Part shown: one piece after another, positions 25,801-33,225 of the stretch | Layout: the number at the start of each line of letters is the position of its first letter | Numbering within the stretch: position 1 is the first letter of the stretch | From: an uncultured bacterium | GTDB lineage: Bacteria > Verrucomicrobiota > Lentisphaeria > Victivallales > UBA1829 | NCBI GenBank assembly: GCA_949297765.1 | Contig: CASFTV010000028.1 | Span: forward strand, 1 to 41,224 | DNA: 41,224 bases | Direction: 5' to 3' | Notes under the pieces: model-generated | The model's database searches: none | The model's input: only the letters and a program-made list of their open reading frames with translations | What the model was told of the DNA's origin: nothing | Program-made: the position numbers and the translations under genes

Positions 25801-27533
25801 CGGATCACAGGACCGGGAAGGGATATTTTGCCAAACCGCATCAGGGCAATTTCCGCTCTCTGCTGGAGTGCGGCGGACCGGACGGAATGAATTATTCCGC
25901 CCTGCTGGAGGTGCCGTTCGGGAAGGGGCGGTTCCTTTATTCCCGTCTGGAGTTCGATTTCCAGAGGAATCCGGTTGCCTGCATTCTCTACAACAACATC
26001 ATGGAGTATGGACCGGAACGGTTCGGTCCCGCGGGGCTGATCTCGAAGAGACGGGAACACGACGAACTGCTGAATGCCGTGAATGCCGTGTTCGAACACA
26101 CGGCGCCGGCGGATGCCGGACGGTATTCCGCTCTGATTGTGGACGGTTCGGCGGATTACACCGCGCCGGAACTCAACGCCCTGAAAAAATTTCCGGGAAA
26201 GGTTCTGGTCCTGAATCCTTCCGTCCGGTTCGGGATCACGGTGAACGACAAAATCCCGGAGGCCCTTCAGGGACGGGCATTCCGGATCGCGGAGGATCCG
26301 CTCTTCGCCGGAATCACCAACGGTGACCTGTTCTGGAGACGGCAGAAACGGATCATTCACGAACAGGATGTGAGCGAGATGTTCATCAGGAAGGAGTTTG
26401 CGGAAGCCCCCTGCGGTTCTCACGAGATTGTCGGAGGCGCCCGGATCCTGACCTGTCCCGGATTCTTCGCCGCGAGAGGGAACATGCTGTTCACCACGAT
26501 GGATTTCGGCGGGAGCAATCTTGCGGTCCGGGATCTGAAACAACGGATTCTTTCGACTCTTCTGACCTCGATGGGCGTCCGGATCCGGACGGTGCGCTCC
26601 TATCCTTCTCCGCAGGAACTGACCTTCCGTCCGGTGCAGATGGACGCCCTTCTGGACCGCGGACTGACCGATGAAATCCCGGACGACGGAAAAGGCGGCT
26701 GGACCGATCAGGGCAGAGAGAACGATCTGCGCCGTTTCCCCTGTCGGGAATCCGGAATCCGGCAGTTCGGCGCGGTTCCGTTCCGCATCCGTCTTCCCGA
26801 TGCGTGTTTCATGCTGGCGTCCCTTTACCGGAAAGGGGGGAAGGAGCGGGTGGTTCTTCCGGTCAATTCAAAGGCGGATGCCCTGTATCTCCTGCATGCC
26901 TGCGCATGGACGAGCAAACAGCATCATTACTCGGTTTTTGTCGATTATTCGGACGGAAGTTCGTATGAGATCCGGATGATCGGAGAACGGAATCTGAGAG
27001 ACTGGCGCGCCTCCGCTCCGGATGAGCCGTTTCACAACGCCTCCGACACCTTCACGGATCTTGCTCTGGTCATTGCGCCTGAACGGGCGGGAGAACGTCC
27101 CGCAAGTCTCTACAAGACCCTCTGGATGAATCCGTCCCCGGAGAAAATCATCCGCAGTCTGCGCTTTGAAAGCCGGAAAAAGGGGGTTCCGCTTATTTTC
27201 GCCGTCACGCTGGGGGACTGGAAAAAGACGTCGGCGGGCCCGAAACAAGTCTCCGCTCCGGACGAGGCTCTCTTCCGCAGACTGCTCGCCGAGGCGGAAC
27301 AGGCGGAGAAAAAAGAAAACTGGAAAGAGGCGGCTGCTTGCTATGAACGGCTGATCGCTCTTGCTCCGGAGCGTTCCGCACTGTATATCAGTCTGGGGCT
27401 CTGCTGCGAGAAGCTCGGATGGCTGGAGAAGGCGATCGAAGTTTATGAACGCTCCCTGGAGAGGGATCCGAATCAGCCGGATGTCCTTCAGATGCTTTCC
27501 CATCTGAAAAAGGAGAAGGGGAAGAAGCAATGA
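22878..27533 (+). CDS. Secreted GH2-family beta-galactosidase-like enzyme with C-terminal TPR repeats
   Basis: 1,551 residues with a signal peptide (MRLRFLLLLLVFCPPVFCPAG). A sugar-binding domain of GH2 type is at about 290-400 (FFLHVSRLALEADFYLNG, YAPFEFEVTD), then an Ig-like domain, then a TIM barrel. NHPSIFTWYTGNE supplies the acid/base Glu622 and PIVINETGW the probable nucleophile Glu729. A long region at about 900-1150 resembles the glutamine-amidotransferase-like modules of some beta-galactosidases (FGKGRFLYSRLEF). The last 90 residues are two or more TPR units (NWKEAAACYERLIALAPER, WLEKAIEVYERSLERDPNQ). GH2 enzymes cleave beta-galactosides, glucuronides or mannosides with retention; which one is not clear. 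GGAGGAGG precedes the ATG, which overlaps the previous stop. A TPR tail on a secreted GH2 is unusual. Confidence 0.85.
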   Translation: MRLRFLLLLLVFCPPVFCPAGEEAVRLPETSLKVQNGIRFWVADTLPEGRYYLCLSYDAGKNGSERLARSLFLNGCIVEASRATAFRFRNGTYFVTMQSDRPYRIRKGDTLSLAAQQNGRVEYLEFRKTPLPLLPLLLPSPKRNQLEQIWSDTGSGLTADHLRFKLRNLSGKERVLSLRIRIVDYYGTPVVERDLKLRLTGEREIVLPYCSGTSAQYRAYVHLKDSEGREKTFAYSVLADGPDAEGGRRFLQHLNSGWEIAEIPDDGTLNTRTLQKTPPPDAKFRKTNLPRTWDTHIAFFRKTFRPVFARQGKRFFLHVSRLALEADFYLNGRLVHRHGISEAYAPFEFEVTDTLNRDGDNTLLICARGKIAGSVQANLRRKHFNVESEMRAMNHLMPGFSEIRLESSPEHRLCNPRIVTDFREKQIRVNADLPKGFRMRNRVLFRNREVVPPFGESVRWENPILWGPDSFPLLRLESTVYAPDGSVADIRNTRFGFREIRAEGMNLVWNGKRVRFPGQAFQSTWYRAFMRPDRRDLVRARILELIADGHRCLRHIYGDTHIADIADEEGILLTYGMAVPHGPAKQKFSSDSFWENTLANNLQTIRHEFNHPSIFTWYTGNELFAESEDLHFRRTAPLAKAVQAADPTRFTECGGDLDLHGLLNLISVHYPLQPLKAPDAYPPEMFYWRLFRDPFRIGDKIPKGMIRTTPLVLRKSPIEWGKKPIVINETGWIQYYLPPHGMTAFVGDRIYESPERVFETHTFLNRKMAEGQRDAGVSIITPWKVYRDEDIRKVIPPVSAVLLQEYNSFFTGETIPFDVNLFHDALKKESLSFSWSLTREGRKIDGASEVLLCDYAASFRRRITLNAAVPGVYRLEILFGDAEPIRKTLYFYDRIPLKKGFVVSGDEEIDSRKEQLLRKAEEGETILILPRKDYPSSLPGNLSLTSRDASVNYTFYPDHPVFRGLKREQLSYFYPDHRTGKGYFAKPHQGNFRSLLECGGPDGMNYSALLEVPFGKGRFLYSRLEFDFQRNPVACILYNNIMEYGPERFGPAGLISKRREHDELLNAVNAVFEHTAPADAGRYSALIVDGSADYTAPELNALKKFPGKVLVLNPSVRFGITVNDKIPEALQGRAFRIAEDPLFAGITNGDLFWRRQKRIIHEQDVSEMFIRKEFAEAPCGSHEIVGGARILTCPGFFAARGNMLFTTMDFGGSNLAVRDLKQRILSTLLTSMGVRIRTVRSYPSPQELTFRPVQMDALLDRGLTDEIPDDGKGGWTDQGRENDLRRFPCRESGIRQFGAVPFRIRLPDACFMLASLYRKGGKERVVLPVNSKADALYLLHACAWTSKQHHYSVFVDYSDGSSYEIRMIGERNLRDWRASAPDEPFHNASDTFTDLALVIAPERAGERPASLYKTLWMNPSPEKIIRSLRFESRKKGVPLIFAVTLGDWKKTSAGPKQVSAPDEALFRRLLAEAEQAEKKENWKEAAACYERLIALAPERSALYISLGLCCEKLGWLEKAIEVYERSLERDPNQPDVLQMLSHLKKEKGKKQ

Positions 27534-29326
27534 TCCATTCCCGTGTTGCATCTCTCGGCGGTGTTCCGACTCTGTTCATCAACGGAAAGGCGGAGGCAGG
27601 CATGGCGTACATCACCTATTTCGATGACGCGGGATGCTTCCGGCAGTTCGGGGAAGCCGGATACCGTCTTTTTTCCCTCGCGGTGTATTTCGGCGACCGC
27701 GGAATCAATGCGGTCACGGGGATCGGCCCGTTTTCCAGCGGAATCTTCTCCCGCAGGGGAGAGGCGGATTTTTCGCTGTTCGACCGCGCGGTCCGGAGGA
27801 TTCTGGAGGCGGTGCCGGAGGCGCTGATCTTTCCCCGGCTGAACATGTCGCTGCCGTCCTGGTGGGAGGAGGAGAATCCGGAGCAATGCAACGATTCCGG
27901 TGTCGGAGAGGGGCCGCGCCGCGCCTGTTTCTCCTCCCGGAAATGGCGGGAAGATACCAAAGAGTTTCTCCGCCGTTTTCTCCGCCATGCTGCCGCCTCC
28001 GAATACTGCGACCATCTGTTCGGATATCAGCTGGCGGACGGCAACACCGAGGAGTGGTTCAGTTACGATCAGTCCGGCAGCATCGGTCCGGCGGCCCGTG
28101 CGGAGTTTGCGCGGCGCTTTCCCGGAGAACCGTCGGAGGTTTCCTTCCGGAAATATCTGAGCCTTGCCGCCGCGGAGGCCATCGCGGAATTCGCGGCGGT
28201 CGCCAGGGAGGAGACCGGAAACAGACTCGTGATCGGTTCGTTTTACGGCTATACGTTCGAGGTACCCTTCTGGCAGTCCAACCACCATGCCCTGCACCGT
28301 CTTCTGGAGTGTCCCGATCTGGATTTCATCTGTTCTCCCGCATCGTACATCACGCGGAATTCGACGGAAAAGGCATGGCCGTACATGCTTCCCGTCGATT
28401 CCATCAAGCTGCACGGGAAACTCTATTTTGCCGAATACGATTCAAGAACCTGCAATACCCGGTTCCTGCAGGAATGCCGTCCCGGAATCTGCCGGGAAAA
28501 TTCATACGACACTCCGCTGTGGAAAGGTCCGCCGACCGAGTCCGCCTCGCTCGGAATTCTCCGGATGAATTTCGCGCAGCAGCTGACCGGCGGTCACGCC
28601 TCCTGGTGGTTCGACATGTGGGGCGGATGGTTCGATTCCCCCGCCATCATGCGGGAAATGGCGGAGTTCCGGAAAATCGCCGAGGAAAGTCTGCTTGATC
28701 CCGACCGTTCCGGCGCTGCCGAATGCGCCGCATGGATCGACGAGGAGTGTTTCGCCTGGATGGATCATCCCTCCTCCTGCTGCCGGAACGGACGCATCGC
28801 GATCAGCCAGAGCGGCGTCCCTTTTGATTTCTATCTGATCCATGATTTCCCGCGCGCCGCAGACCGTTACCGCGCGGCGGTCTTTTTCATTCCGGCAATG
28901 ACGCCCGCCGTCCGCGCTGCGATCGACCGGTGTGAAGCGGATGGGATTCCTTTCCTGTGTCTGGAGGGAAACGCTCCGGTCTCTTCCGGCACCGTCCGGG
29001 AGTTCTGTGTCCGGAATGGAATTCACTGCTACTGCAGGGGAGACGATGCGGTCCTTGTCTCGCGCCGCTGGATTGCCGTTCATGCCGCATTCCCGGGAAT
29101 GCACGTTCTGACGCTCCCGCAGCACTGCCGCATCACTCCTCTCCTCCCGAAAAAGAGGAGTTTTGTTTCCGATCGGATTGCCGTTTCTCTCGACAGGGGA
29201 GATACCGCTCTCTGGCAGATTGTCCCGGCGGAAAAACCGCATCCGCATTCTCCGCTCCAGACGCTTCCGGTTTCTTGCGCGGAAAAGGATCTCTCCGCAC
29301 AGGAACGAAATCCGGAATACGCCTGA
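27530..29326 (+). CDS. GH42-like glycoside hydrolase, divergent
   Basis: 598 residues, no signal peptide. The start overlaps the stop of the GH2 gene (ATGA), with AAGGGGAAG upstream. A TIM barrel of clan GH-A type is suggested: IFPRLNMSLPSWW, FGYQLADGNTEEWF (residues 164-177; Glu174 or Glu175 would be the acid/base) and LYFAEYDSRT (Glu302 as probable nucleophile). The second half (YRAAVFFIPAMTPAVRAAI, GIPFLCLEG) resembles the trimerisation domain of GH42 beta-galactosidases. The normal NE pair of the acid/base strand is replaced by DGNTEE. It is the last gene of the glycan operon. Cytoplasmic cleavage of imported beta-galactosides or a related linkage is likely, but the family assignment is tentative. 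Confidence 0.7.
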   Translation: MIHSRVASLGGVPTLFINGKAEAGMAYITYFDDAGCFRQFGEAGYRLFSLAVYFGDRGINAVTGIGPFSSGIFSRRGEADFSLFDRAVRRILEAVPEALIFPRLNMSLPSWWEEENPEQCNDSGVGEGPRRACFSSRKWREDTKEFLRRFLRHAAASEYCDHLFGYQLADGNTEEWFSYDQSGSIGPAARAEFARRFPGEPSEVSFRKYLSLAAAEAIAEFAAVAREETGNRLVIGSFYGYTFEVPFWQSNHHALHRLLECPDLDFICSPASYITRNSTEKAWPYMLPVDSIKLHGKLYFAEYDSRTCNTRFLQECRPGICRENSYDTPLWKGPPTESASLGILRMNFAQQLTGGHASWWFDMWGGWFDSPAIMREMAEFRKIAEESLLDPDRSGAAECAAWIDEECFAWMDHPSSCCRNGRIAISQSGVPFDFYLIHDFPRAADRYRAAVFFIPAMTPAVRAAIDRCEADGIPFLCLEGNAPVSSGTVREFCVRNGIHCYCRGDDAVLVSRRWIAVHAAFPGMHVLTLPQHCRITPLLPKKRSFVSDRIAVSLDRGDTALWQIVPAEKPHPHSPLQTLPVSCAEKDLSAQERNPEYA

Positions 29327-29335
29327 ACAAAGGAG

Positions 29336-29370
29336 CGTTTTCAGACGGAGGTCCGTCGGGCGCGAAAACG
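29336..29370 (+). terminator. Nested hairpin after the glycan operon
   Basis: An outer stem CGTTTTC (29336-29342) with GAAAACG (29364-29370) encloses an inner stem GACGG/CCGTC (29344-29348, 29353-29357). It begins 10 nt after the stop codon at 29326. No T-run follows, so termination here is uncertain; protection of the mRNA end is another possibility. Confidence 0.4.
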
Positions 29371-29661
29371 GAAGATCGCACGCCTTCCGCGGAGATGCTG
29401 CAGATCGTCTCTCTCCCTGGAGATCCGGCGGAAGTGAATGCCGCTTGAGTTCGTCCGAGTCGGCGGAGGGATTTTCCGGAAAGAAGAGAGCTTCGAGTTC
29501 GAAAGACGGTTCCCCGGAGGGAATGCGGATTTTCCCGGTCTGGGGCCGCAGGATGGACACCGCGCGGAGGGTCCGCGTTCCGCGGCGCGGGAAAAGGAAC
29601 GAGCCGGATCTGCATGTTATGATCCCGCTTTCTGGAAATCGAAAAATCCGTCTGAGCGGAC

Positions 29662-29690
29662 TTGCATTCATAATTCTGCCATGATATATT
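29662..29690 (+). promoter_or_regulatory. Putative promoter of the NHLM-type export operon
   Basis: TTGCAT (29662-29667), a 17-nt spacer and TATATT (29685-29690), about 95 nt upstream of the first gene, at 29786. Confidence 0.5.
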
Positions 29691-29785
29691 CCCGCTGACT
29701 GTACCGCGGATTTTCTGTTTCCCCGAGAGCGGTGCAGGTACGACGGATCCGGACGGGAAGAGATGAAGCGGGAGGAAATCGCTGC

Positions 29786-31063
29786 ATGAAACTGTTTTCC
29801 GAACTTTTCACATGGAAGAAAAATGAGAACCGGGAGCCGGATGTCATTTCCAATGTGACTTCCCCGTGGATGTGGGGTCTTCTGCTCGGGATTACCATCT
29901 GTCTTGCCGCCGTGATCTACTGGGGATTTTTCGGGACGCTGGTGGACAGTGTTTCCGGAACCGGCGTGATTGTCCGCGCCCACGGCATAGTTTCAATTAC
30001 GGCGAAAACATCCGGGACGGTCGAATATCTGGACATCAAGCCCGGATCCGTGATTGTTCCCAATCAGATCCTGGGACGGATTTACAATCCCGAAGTGTTT
30101 TTCAATATCCATAAGCTGCAGGTGGAACAGAGAGAACTGGAAGAGCGGACCCGGAAAATTCAGGCGGGTACGGATGCCCTGTTCAAAAAACGCAAAGAGG
30201 CGGACCGGAAGAAAAATGAGCAGATTGAAAACCTCATCCGGCTGATGGAGGAAAACCGCCGTCATCTTCACGACCTGGTGGCAATGCAGAAGACTCTGCG
30301 GGAAAAAGGAATCTCCCGCAAAGAGGATTATTATAACGTTCTGAGCCAGAACGTCAGCAATGAGAACTCCGTTGCCAATACCCTGATTGCACAGCTGCAG
30401 GATCTCTATGAGCAGGATGAGTCGGCATGGCGGCAGGAGGAGAACCGCATCAAACTGCAGGGGGAACTCTTTGCCAAACAGCAGGAAGTCGAATTCGCCT
30501 TGAAACGCAATCAGGAGCAGACATGGCTCCGCTCCGAGTTCAACGGAATAGTCCTGGAGCTTCTGAAATACTCCGGAGATCCGGTGGCGGACGGGGAGAG
30601 TATTGCAATCGTCAGCGCGGGGGGAGATCATGCGAAGAACATCCGTCTGATCGCGTATGTCTCTGCGGCCGACGGGAAAAAGGTGCAGCCCGGGATGAGT
30701 GTTTATTTTTCCCCGTCGGCGCTGCGTGCGGCGGAGTACGGGTATATCAAGGGCATTGTTGCATCCGTCAGTCTTTTCCCGGTCAGCTGCGAATCCATTC
30801 GCGCTGAACTGAAAAACCGCGATTTTGCCAATGCTCTGACGCAGGGAGGGACCGTCATGCGCGTCGAAGTCGATTTCCTCCCGAGCGACCAGACCAGAAG
30901 CGGTCTGCAGTGGACCAGCCGGAACGGAGCAGAGGCCACCGTGGAGACCGGAATGGTCGGTTCCCTGCTCATCAATACGGACTACCGGCGTCCGGTCTCT
31001 TACATCCTGCCGTATCTGCGGGAGCATCTGTTCGGAATCGGAAAAGAACAGGAGGATCAATGA
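29786..31063 (+). CDS. HlyD-family membrane fusion protein of an NHLM-type peptide exporter
   Basis: 425 residues. A cytoplasmic N-terminus is followed by one membrane helix (about 28-52, MWGLLLGITICLAAVIYWGFF). Two half-lipoyl segments (SITAKTSGTVEYLDIKPGSVI near 75-95 and LRSEFNGIVLELLKYSGDPV near 250) flank a long coiled coil, and a beta-barrel region follows. This is the adaptor of type I secretion and fits the secretion protein of NHLM bacteriocin systems. It would bridge the ABC exporter in the inner membrane to the cell envelope. The ATG at 29786 has GGGAGG about 10 nt upstream. It is the first of seven genes, most of them overlapping, and its stop overlaps the start of the C39 transporter gene. 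Confidence 0.85.
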   Translation: MKLFSELFTWKKNENREPDVISNVTSPWMWGLLLGITICLAAVIYWGFFGTLVDSVSGTGVIVRAHGIVSITAKTSGTVEYLDIKPGSVIVPNQILGRIYNPEVFFNIHKLQVEQRELEERTRKIQAGTDALFKKRKEADRKKNEQIENLIRLMEENRRHLHDLVAMQKTLREKGISRKEDYYNVLSQNVSNENSVANTLIAQLQDLYEQDESAWRQEENRIKLQGELFAKQQEVEFALKRNQEQTWLRSEFNGIVLELLKYSGDPVADGESIAIVSAGGDHAKNIRLIAYVSAADGKKVQPGMSVYFSPSALRAAEYGYIKGIVASVSLFPVSCESIRAELKNRDFANALTQGGTVMRVEVDFLPSDQTRSGLQWTSRNGAEATVETGMVGSLLINTDYRRPVSYILPYLREHLFGIGKEQEDQ

Positions 31064-33225
31064 GATTCCGCGGATCATCCGTTCACCGGGTTCCCACCGT
31101 CTTTCAGATGGAATCGACGGAATGCGGCGCCGCATGTCTTGCCATGATTCTGGCCTACTACCGCTGTTATGAACCGCTGGAGAAGCTGAGGGTCGCCTGC
31201 GGCGTGTCGAGAAACGGAAGCAAGGCCTCCCTGATCCTGCAGGCGGCGGAAGAACAGTATCATCTCGAAGCCCACGGATACCGGGTCTCGGCGGGAAAAC
31301 TTGCAACGCTTCCGTATCCCTCCATTATTTTCTGGAATGCGAATCATTATGTTGTTTTTGAGGGGAAGCGCGGCAGCCGCTATTCCATCAACGATCCCGC
31401 CCGGGGACGGTGCTGGTATTCCGCTGAGGCGTTTCAAAGAGCGTTTTCCAATGTGGCGCTGACATTCAGGCCAACTCCGGAATTCAGAGAGAGAGGACAC
31501 CGCCGCGGCGTGTTCCGGACACTGTTTCCGCTGATGCTGAATGTCAAAGCGGTCGGTCTGGTTCTTCTCTGGAGCGGAATCCTTCTGATCGTTCCCGGAA
31601 TTCTGATGCCGGCGATGCTGCAGATCTTCATCGATGAAGTGATGACCACCCGGGAACTGTGGCTGTATCCGCTGCTGATCGCCTACGCGCTGACACTTCT
31701 GGTCAGTGCGCTCCTTTCCTGGCTGACCCAGTTCACCCTGCGGCGCGGACAGATTCAGATGGCGGTGAACAGCTCAGTCCGGATGCTGCGGCATCTTCTC
31801 TCGCTTCCGATCGAGTTCTTTGCTCAGCGCAATCCGGCGGATCTTCAGTCGAGGATTCAGATGAACACGCAGATTGCCGACGGATTCTTTGAACTGATCG
31901 CCGACAACGTGGCAAAACTGTTTACCGCATCGTTTTTCCTGTTCCTGATGTACCGCTTCAGTGGAGTCCTGGCGACCATTGCCCTGATGACCGCGGTTCT
32001 TAATTTTGTCCTGCTTTCCATGGTGAACCGGGGGCGTCAGACGATCCATCAGGCGCTTTCTGCGGCGGAGACCAAATTGCTCAACCAGTCCATGACAGGG
32101 ATCTCCCTGATGGAATCCCTGCGCGCCGGCGGACACGATCAGGATTTTTTCGGGAAATGGGCGAACCATCTTGCGGAATATACGAACAAACGGCTCCTCA
32201 TGCAGAAATCCGGCACCCTTTTTTCCGTTCTGCCCGCCCTGCTTTCCGGATTCAACAGCATTCTGATTCTCTGTTTCGGTGCGTATCTGGTGATCCGCGG
32301 CGATCTGACGCTTGGCGGAATGATGGCGTTCCAGTCGCTGACCGCCAGTTTCATCCTGCCCGTGACCCAGCTCGTTTCCGCCGGAACGCAGATCCAGGAA
32401 CTGAAGGGAACTCAGGATCGCGTGGAGGATGTGATGCATTATGCTCCGGAATCGCGTTTCTCGCCGGAAAGCCGGAAGAAGGTGGTCCGCGGAAAACTCG
32501 AACTGCGCGACATCTCCTTCGGCTACAGCCGTCTGGAAGCTCCTTTCATCCGGAATTTTTCCATTACGCTCCGTCCGGGGAGCCGGATCGCTCTGGTCGG
32601 CGCCTCGGGTTCCGGAAAAAGCACCATTGCCAGGATTGCTTCCGGCCTTTACGCTCCGTGGTCCGGGGAGATCCTGCTCGACGATGTTCCGCTGAATCAA
32701 TACAGCCGCGAGGAATTCCATCGCGCCATTGCTGTTGTGGATCAGAATATTGTGCTGTTTTCCGGGAGCGTCAGCGAAAACCTGACATTGTTCCGCCGCC
32801 GGACGGATGCCGAAGTCCTGCTGAAGGCGCTGCGCGATGCCGCAATCGAACAGGATCTCGCCGGACGGGGACAGCCGCTTGCCGTTGCTCTGACGGAAAA
32901 CGGCGCCAACCTTTCCGGCGGACAGCGGCAGCGGCTGGAAATTGCAAGAGCTCTCGCCGGGAATGCTCCGATCCTGATCCTGGACGAGGCCACCAGCGCT
33001 CTTGATCCGGTGACGGAAGTTCAGATCGACAACGCGATCCGCCGCCGGGGATGTTCCTGTCTGATCATCGCCCATCGCCTCAGCACCATTCGCGACTGCG
33101 ACGAAATCATCATGATGGATTCCGGAAAAATTGCTGAACGCGGAACCCATGACGAACTCATGCGCCGCGGTGGCGCCTACGCCGCGCTGATGAACGCCGA
33201 ACATGTGCAGGAGGGGGAATCATGA
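31060..33225 (+). CDS. C39 peptidase-ABC exporter, NHLM type
   Basis: 721 residues. Residues 1-135 are a C39 peptidase: QMESTECGAACLAMIL (Gln16, catalytic Cys22), NANHYVVFEG (His96) and INDPARG (Asp112). About 160-440 is an ABC exporter membrane domain with six helices. The ATPase has GASGSGKST (Lys520), LSGGQRQRLEIARAL (619-632), ILILDEATSALDP (Asp642, Glu643) and the H-loop IIAHRLSTI. C39 domains cut leader peptides after a double-glycine-type motif while the transporter exports the cargo. With the HlyD-like gene before it and the second ABC gene after it, this matches the three-gene NHLM export cassette. All catalytic residues are present. The start and the stop overlap their neighbours by 4 nt each. 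Confidence 0.93.
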   Translation: MRFRGSSVHRVPTVFQMESTECGAACLAMILAYYRCYEPLEKLRVACGVSRNGSKASLILQAAEEQYHLEAHGYRVSAGKLATLPYPSIIFWNANHYVVFEGKRGSRYSINDPARGRCWYSAEAFQRAFSNVALTFRPTPEFRERGHRRGVFRTLFPLMLNVKAVGLVLLWSGILLIVPGILMPAMLQIFIDEVMTTRELWLYPLLIAYALTLLVSALLSWLTQFTLRRGQIQMAVNSSVRMLRHLLSLPIEFFAQRNPADLQSRIQMNTQIADGFFELIADNVAKLFTASFFLFLMYRFSGVLATIALMTAVLNFVLLSMVNRGRQTIHQALSAAETKLLNQSMTGISLMESLRAGGHDQDFFGKWANHLAEYTNKRLLMQKSGTLFSVLPALLSGFNSILILCFGAYLVIRGDLTLGGMMAFQSLTASFILPVTQLVSAGTQIQELKGTQDRVEDVMHYAPESRFSPESRKKVVRGKLELRDISFGYSRLEAPFIRNFSITLRPGSRIALVGASGSGKSTIARIASGLYAPWSGEILLDDVPLNQYSREEFHRAIAVVDQNIVLFSGSVSENLTLFRRRTDAEVLLKALRDAAIEQDLAGRGQPLAVALTENGANLSGGQRQRLEIARALAGNAPILILDEATSALDPVTEVQIDNAIRRRGCSCLIIAHRLSTIRDCDEIIMMDSGKIAERGTHDELMRRGGAYAALMNAEHVQEGES

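Larger units (their letters stand above)
29327..29785. other. 459-bp intergenic region between the glycan and export operons
   Basis: No gene could be supported here. A hairpin lies near its left end and a promoter at 29662-29690. An 86-codon frame from the ATG at 29438 (starting MPLEFVRVGGGIFRK) has no homology I know, and its Gly-Gly lies too near the N-terminus for a leader. It may be the remains of a gene. Confidence 0.5.

Noticed and set aside
29438-29698. 86-codon frame before the export operon, as a possible exporter cargo
   Set aside because: The Gly-Gly is only about 10 residues from the start, the rest has no leader-like pattern, and the putative operon promoter overlaps its end.
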